This document shows positions 61,202-64,000 of a DNA stretch of 64,000 bases, piece after piece. The notes under the pieces were generated by a model. The model saw only the letters and a program-made list of their open reading frames with translations. It was not told the DNA's origin and searched no databases. Origin of the DNA: Halobacteriales archaeon QH_7_66_36 (GTDB lineage: Archaea > Halobacteriota > Halobacteria > Halobacteriales > Haloarculaceae); the NCBI GenBank assembly GCA_003021175.1, contig PXQV01000010.1, forward strand, positions 62,001-126,000, written 5' to 3'. The stretch's first letter is position 1. Every line of letters starts with the position of its first letter. Both the position numbers and the translations under genes were made by a program.

Positions 61202-61900
61202 TCACCGGGGGTCGAACGTCTCGGCGCGCGCCTCAGTCGCCAACCCGTGCTCGGCGGCCGCGACCGACACGGGCGGGTCGTCCGCGTCGTAGCGCGATTC
61301 GAAGCTCGCGTGGATGGCCTCGCGGACGCAGGCGCGAGCGGCGGCACCGACCGCCGTGGCGCTGCCGGCGAACTGCGCCCGTGGCTCCCCGAGTGCGCCG
61401 CCGACGACGACTGCATCCGAGGTGGTGCCCGGCGTTCCGACGGCGTCGAGGAGCGTCGCCGCCTTCGCCTCCGCCACGACGGCCAACAGCGACGCCAGCG
61501 CGCCGTCCGGGAGCGACCGCTCGACGCCGAGGAGGACGTTCACCGTGCCCGGCTTGCCGCGGCCGTCGTCGGGGAGGTCGCCGCCGGCCGGGTCCATCGG
61601 GAGGTCGGCCGGGTTGGAGAGCCCCACGGTCGCCACGGCCGTCACCAGACCCAGTCGTGCGCCGCGAGCGTGCGCCTGCGAGACGCCGGTGAGCAGCGTC
61701 GGCCCGCGCACGTCGAACCCCGCCTCTTCCCGGCGTTCCGCGGCGTAGGCGGCGAGGTCGGTCCGCCCGAACTCGTCCGGGACCGTGACGTTGTACGCCG
61801 CGCGTCTCTCGGCGTAGCCGCCGTCGAAGCCGGCCGAGAGCCACCGCGTCTCCGGACCGTGGAGTCGACAGACGGCGGCGCGACACTCAGTCCGGTACAT
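61202..61900 (-). CDS. cbiZ: Adenosylcobinamide amidohydrolase CbiZ
   Basis: 232 aa from ATG 61900 (MYRTECRAAVCRLHGPETRW). Removes the aminopropanol side chain from salvaged cobinamides to give cobyric acid, the archaeal salvage route. The core pattern LLTGVSQAHARGARL, VTAVATVGLSNPADL, GTVNVLLGVERSLPDGALAS and TTSDAVVVGGALGEP is typical. It overlaps cobD by 14 bases as the last gene of the cobY-cobD-cbiZ operon. Its presence implies uptake of incomplete corrinoids. Confidence 0.92.
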   Translation of the reverse strand: MYRTECRAAVCRLHGPETRWLSAGFDGGYAERRAAYNVTVPDEFGRTDLAAYAAERREEAGFDVRGPTLLTGVSQAHARGARLGLVTAVATVGLSNPADLPMDPAGGDLPDDGRGKPGTVNVLLGVERSLPDGALASLLAVVAEAKAATLLDAVGTPGTTSDAVVVGGALGEPRAQFAGSATAVGAAARACVREAIHASFESRYDADDPPVSVAAAEHGLATEARAETFDPR

Positions 61901-62924
61901 CCACGCCGAGCGCCGCGAGCAGTCGGTCGTTCGCCGCACGCTCCTTCACCGCCACCCGGACGTGGCTGTCTAAACCGCGGAACGTCGTCGCGTCGCGCAC
62001 GACGACGCCCCGCTCGCGGGCCCGCTCGATTAGCGGCGTCGGGTCGCGGCCCACGTCGGCGAGCAGGAACGGCGCGTCGCTCTCCGGGACGCGAAACCGC
62101 TTGGACAGGTGCGCGCGCAGATACGCCCGCTCGCTGGCGACGCGTTCGCGCGTCGCGGCGACGAACGCCTCGTCGCGCATCGAGACGCAACCGACCCGCG
62201 CGGCCGGCCAGCCGAGCGACCACGCCGGCCGGGCCGTCGCGAGCAGATCGTAGAGGTCGTCGGTCGCGCCGCTCGGTCCGTCGCCAGCCACCGCGAATCC
62301 GGCGCGCAGGCCGGGAAAGCCGAACAGCTTCGTCAGCGAGCGCGCGACGACGACGCCCGGTTCGCCAGCCAGCGAGGGCTCGTCGGTGAAGCCGAGAAAC
62401 GCCTCGTCCACGAGCAGGGTCGTTTCGGCCGCCCGACAGCGCCGAGCGAACGCTCGGAGCGCGTCGGCGTCGTACGCCTCGCTGGTCGGGTTGTTCGGGT
62501 TGCAGACGACCGCCAGCGCGTGGGGCGCGGGGTCGGCGTCGAGAATGTCGTCGTGCGCGACGAAGGCCGGCTCGCCGCCCTGCAGTTTCACCTCGCGAGC
62601 GTACTCACCGAAACTCGGAGCGGGGACGAGCGCCGAGTCCTCCGGGCCGATGGTGACGGCGACCGTAAGCCGAATGGTCGCCAGTCCGCCCGGCGTCGGG
62701 ACGACCTGCGCCGGGTCACAGCCGACGTAGTCGGCCGCCGCGGCCCGGAAGTCGGGGTAGTCGTCCGGCGGATACGAGCGCGCCTCGTCGAGTGCGGCCT
62801 CGTAGGCCGCGCGGACGCCGTCGGGGACGCGCGTGTTGATGTTCGCGGAGAAGTCGAGCACGTCCGGGTCGTCGCTGGAGCCGTGGGGGACGCGCCCCGT
62901 CGCACGAACCGCCTCGCGGTTCAT
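61887..62924 (-). CDS. cobD: Threonine-phosphate decarboxylase CobD
   Basis: 345 aa fold-type I PLP enzyme making (R)-1-amino-2-propanol phosphate for the cobamide linker. VLDFSANINTRVPDGV at the N-terminus, VVCNPNNPTSE, VDEAFLGFTDE and the PLP lysine in ARSLTKLFGFPGLRAG define the family and separate it from histidinol-phosphate aminotransferase. The start ATG 62924 overlaps the cobY stop by four bases. The product is the substrate of CbiB encoded 7 kb away. Confidence 0.93.
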   Translation of the reverse strand: MNREAVRATGRVPHGSSDDPDVLDFSANINTRVPDGVRAAYEAALDEARSYPPDDYPDFRAAAADYVGCDPAQVVPTPGGLATIRLTVAVTIGPEDSALVPAPSFGEYAREVKLQGGEPAFVAHDDILDADPAPHALAVVCNPNNPTSEAYDADALRAFARRCRAAETTLLVDEAFLGFTDEPSLAGEPGVVVARSLTKLFGFPGLRAGFAVAGDGPSGATDDLYDLLATARPAWSLGWPAARVGCVSMRDEAFVAATRERVASERAYLRAHLSKRFRVPESDAPFLLADVGRDPTPLIERARERGVVVRDATTFRGLDSHVRVAVKERAANDRLLAALGVDVPD

Positions 62925-63487
62925 CCGGCCAGCACCTCCGCAGTGGCCGCGTCGTCGGCGTAGTTCACGTTGACCGCGGCGCGGGCGTCCCAGACGCGTT
63001 CGACCCGCTCGTCGGCGTCGTCGGCCGCGACGACGTTCAGTCCGGTCGGCGAGAGTTGCTCGCCGCCCTCGTCGCGCACCGTCTCGGTCGACACGCCGAG
63101 CGACTCCTTCAGCCGCGTCGGGACGCAGACGGTGACGTTCCGGCCGTCGTAGGCCGCGAGCGCGTCGTCCACGACGGCAGGCGCGAGCAGCGGCAGGTCC
63201 GCGACGACGGTGACGACCGGCGGCGAAACCGTCGCCAACGCCCGCCGCAGGTCCGCGACGTACCCCTCGCCCCTCCCCTCGATGACGGTCGCGTCCCGGT
63301 CGTCGAGATACGCCAGCGTGTCGGGCGTGGCCGGCGACGTGACCGCGTGAACCGCGTCCACGGCCGCGCCGTCGAGCGCATCGAGCACGCGGCCGAGCAT
63401 GGGCCGCCCGCCCACCTCGAACAGCGGCTTCTCGGCGTCGGCAGCGAGGCGCGTCCCCTCACCGCCACACATCACGAGTGCGTCCAT
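62921..63487 (-). CDS. cobY: Adenosylcobinamide-phosphate guanylyltransferase CobY
   Basis: 188 aa nucleotidyltransferase, the archaeal non-orthologous replacement of CobU. The GTP-binding loop is MCGGEGTRL near residue 6, followed by EKPLFEVGGRPML and VTVVADLPLLAP (metal-binding Asp). It lacks the kinase activity of CobU, so it needs cobinamide phosphate directly from CbiB with threonine-phosphate-derived linker. It is the first gene of cobY-cobD-cbiZ. It starts at ATG 63487. Confidence 0.92.
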   Translation of the reverse strand: MDALVMCGGEGTRLAADAEKPLFEVGGRPMLGRVLDALDGAAVDAVHAVTSPATPDTLAYLDDRDATVIEGRGEGYVADLRRALATVSPPVVTVVADLPLLAPAVVDDALAAYDGRNVTVCVPTRLKESLGVSTETVRDEGGEQLSPTGLNVVAADDADERVERVWDARAAVNVNYADDAATAEVLAG

Positions 63488-63535
63488 TGGCGGGAGGTGG
63501 GGCGGCGACGTGTTCGCTCTTTCGCAGTCGCGCGG

Positions 63536-64000
63536 TCAACAGACGTTCTGCGTGACGTAGACGCCGCCGTCGGTCCCGACGGCGACACCGATCCCCTGTC
63601 GGGAGAAGCCGGGATCGAGCAGCGTCTCGCGGTGGCCGGGTGAGGCGAGCCACTCCTCGACGACCCAGCGGGCGAACGCGCGTTCGGTCACCGACAGCTC
63701 CCCGTTCGGCGTGAAGTAGATGTTCTCGCTCCCGGCACAGCCGAGCCCGAACCGGTCGTAGCGGTCGGCGACTGTCGAGCCGTTCGGCGCGGTGTGGTTC
63801 ACGTAGCCGCGCGCGGCCATGTCCGCGCTGTGCGCGTCCGCGACCCGCGCGAGCGTCGCGTTCGCGTCGAGCGGGGCGAGACCGCGGTCGGCCCGCGCGT
63901 CGTTCACCTCGGAGACGACCAGCCGTTCGACGCGCTCGTCGTCGAACCCGGTCGCACCGCCCGTCACCGAGAGTGCGAGCGCGACGACGAGCGCGATGGC
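63536..64000 (-). CDS. CAP/SCP-domain secreted protein, 5' end outside window
   Basis: About 155 C-terminal residues are visible, read from beyond the right edge to the stop at 63536. A hydrophobic stretch (AIALVVALALSVTGG) at the edge looks like a signal peptide or span, so only a few residues are missing. The CAP fold shows LVVSEVNDARADRGLAPL, VADAHSADMAARGYVNHTAP, CAGSENIYFT, VVEEWLASPGHRETLLDPGF and GIGVAVGTDGGVYVTQNVC, with the usual His and Glu. It is exported. Its role in archaea is unknown. Confidence 0.85.
   Translation of the reverse strand, partial: AIALVVALALSVTGGATGFDDERVERLVVSEVNDARADRGLAPLDANATLARVADAHSADMAARGYVNHTAPNGSTVADRYDRFGLGCAGSENIYFTPNGELSVTERAFARWVVEEWLASPGHRETLLDPGFSRQGIGVAVGTDGGVYVTQNVC

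Overview
The window is chromosomal DNA from a haloarchaeon (class Halobacteria). It is very GC-rich, and the predicted proteins are strongly acidic. Several genes are lineage markers: an FtsZ2/CdrS/CdrL division module, aIF6 with ribosomal proteins L31e, L39e and L18Ae, archaeal prefoldin, SRP54 and FtsY, surface proteins with a PGF-CTERM tail, a Bat-type HTH regulator, an NAD-dependent DNA ligase, and many small haloarchaeal proteins of unknown function. Many genes abut or overlap by 1-4 bases (ATGA, TGATG), so translational coupling is common.

Layout. 0-12 kb: the 5' part of a phosphohexomutase, an XPD-like helicase, small unknown proteins, a PHP phosphoesterase, NAD-dependent ligase (ligA), a class V aminotransferase and an MFS carrier. 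12-24 kb: an Nfu-type Fe-S protein, a methyltransferase, an aldehyde dehydrogenase, a Bat-type regulator, a split MgtE-like pair, srp54, a LysE exporter, an S9 peptidase, then ftsY-pfdA-rpl18Ae. 23.6-27.4 kb: a histidine kinase and a decayed tnpB separate that group from aif6-rpl31e-rpl39e. 27.5-39.3 kb: mutL, two PGF-CTERM surface proteins, PsiE-like, MFS, TPR, ZIP, and a divergent amidohydrolase/DUF59 versus alcohol dehydrogenase cluster. 39.7-46.7 kb: DUF5814-like, a truncated globin, upp, a CobW-type GTPase and ncsA. 46.8-49.2 kb: ftsZ2-cdrS-cdrL and tRNA-Tyr. 49.2-50.5 kb: an eroded element integrated at tRNA-Tyr. 50.6-64 kb: a sulfatase-like protein, an M24 protein, late cobalamin genes (cbiB, cobS, cobA, cbiZ, cobD, cobY) broken up by a lactate-oxidase-like gene, a receiver-like gene and an intact tnpB, then the 3' part of a CAP-domain protein.

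The most unusual content is non-coding. Five copies of one interspersed element occur, near 0.7, 12.4, 18.5, 44.2 and 57.9 kb. The ends are conserved and inverted (GTGTTCA...TGAACAC). A conserved left block ends in GAAAGGGGCC, a conserved right block starts with GGGGGCTTTC, and the core varies in length and is built from perfect short-loop hairpins. Two copies are flanked by 10-11 base direct repeats that look like target-site duplications. I see no transposase for it here.

Other non-coding signals are repeated GTAAGACG sites around the cdrS-ftsZ2 promoter, and a 28-base tRNA-Tyr 3'-end duplication bounding a 1.3 kb remnant. That remnant carries an integrase fragment and a PHD-finger-like protein. 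Many start codons rest on reading frame, overlap with neighbours and family resemblance only. No database search was possible.
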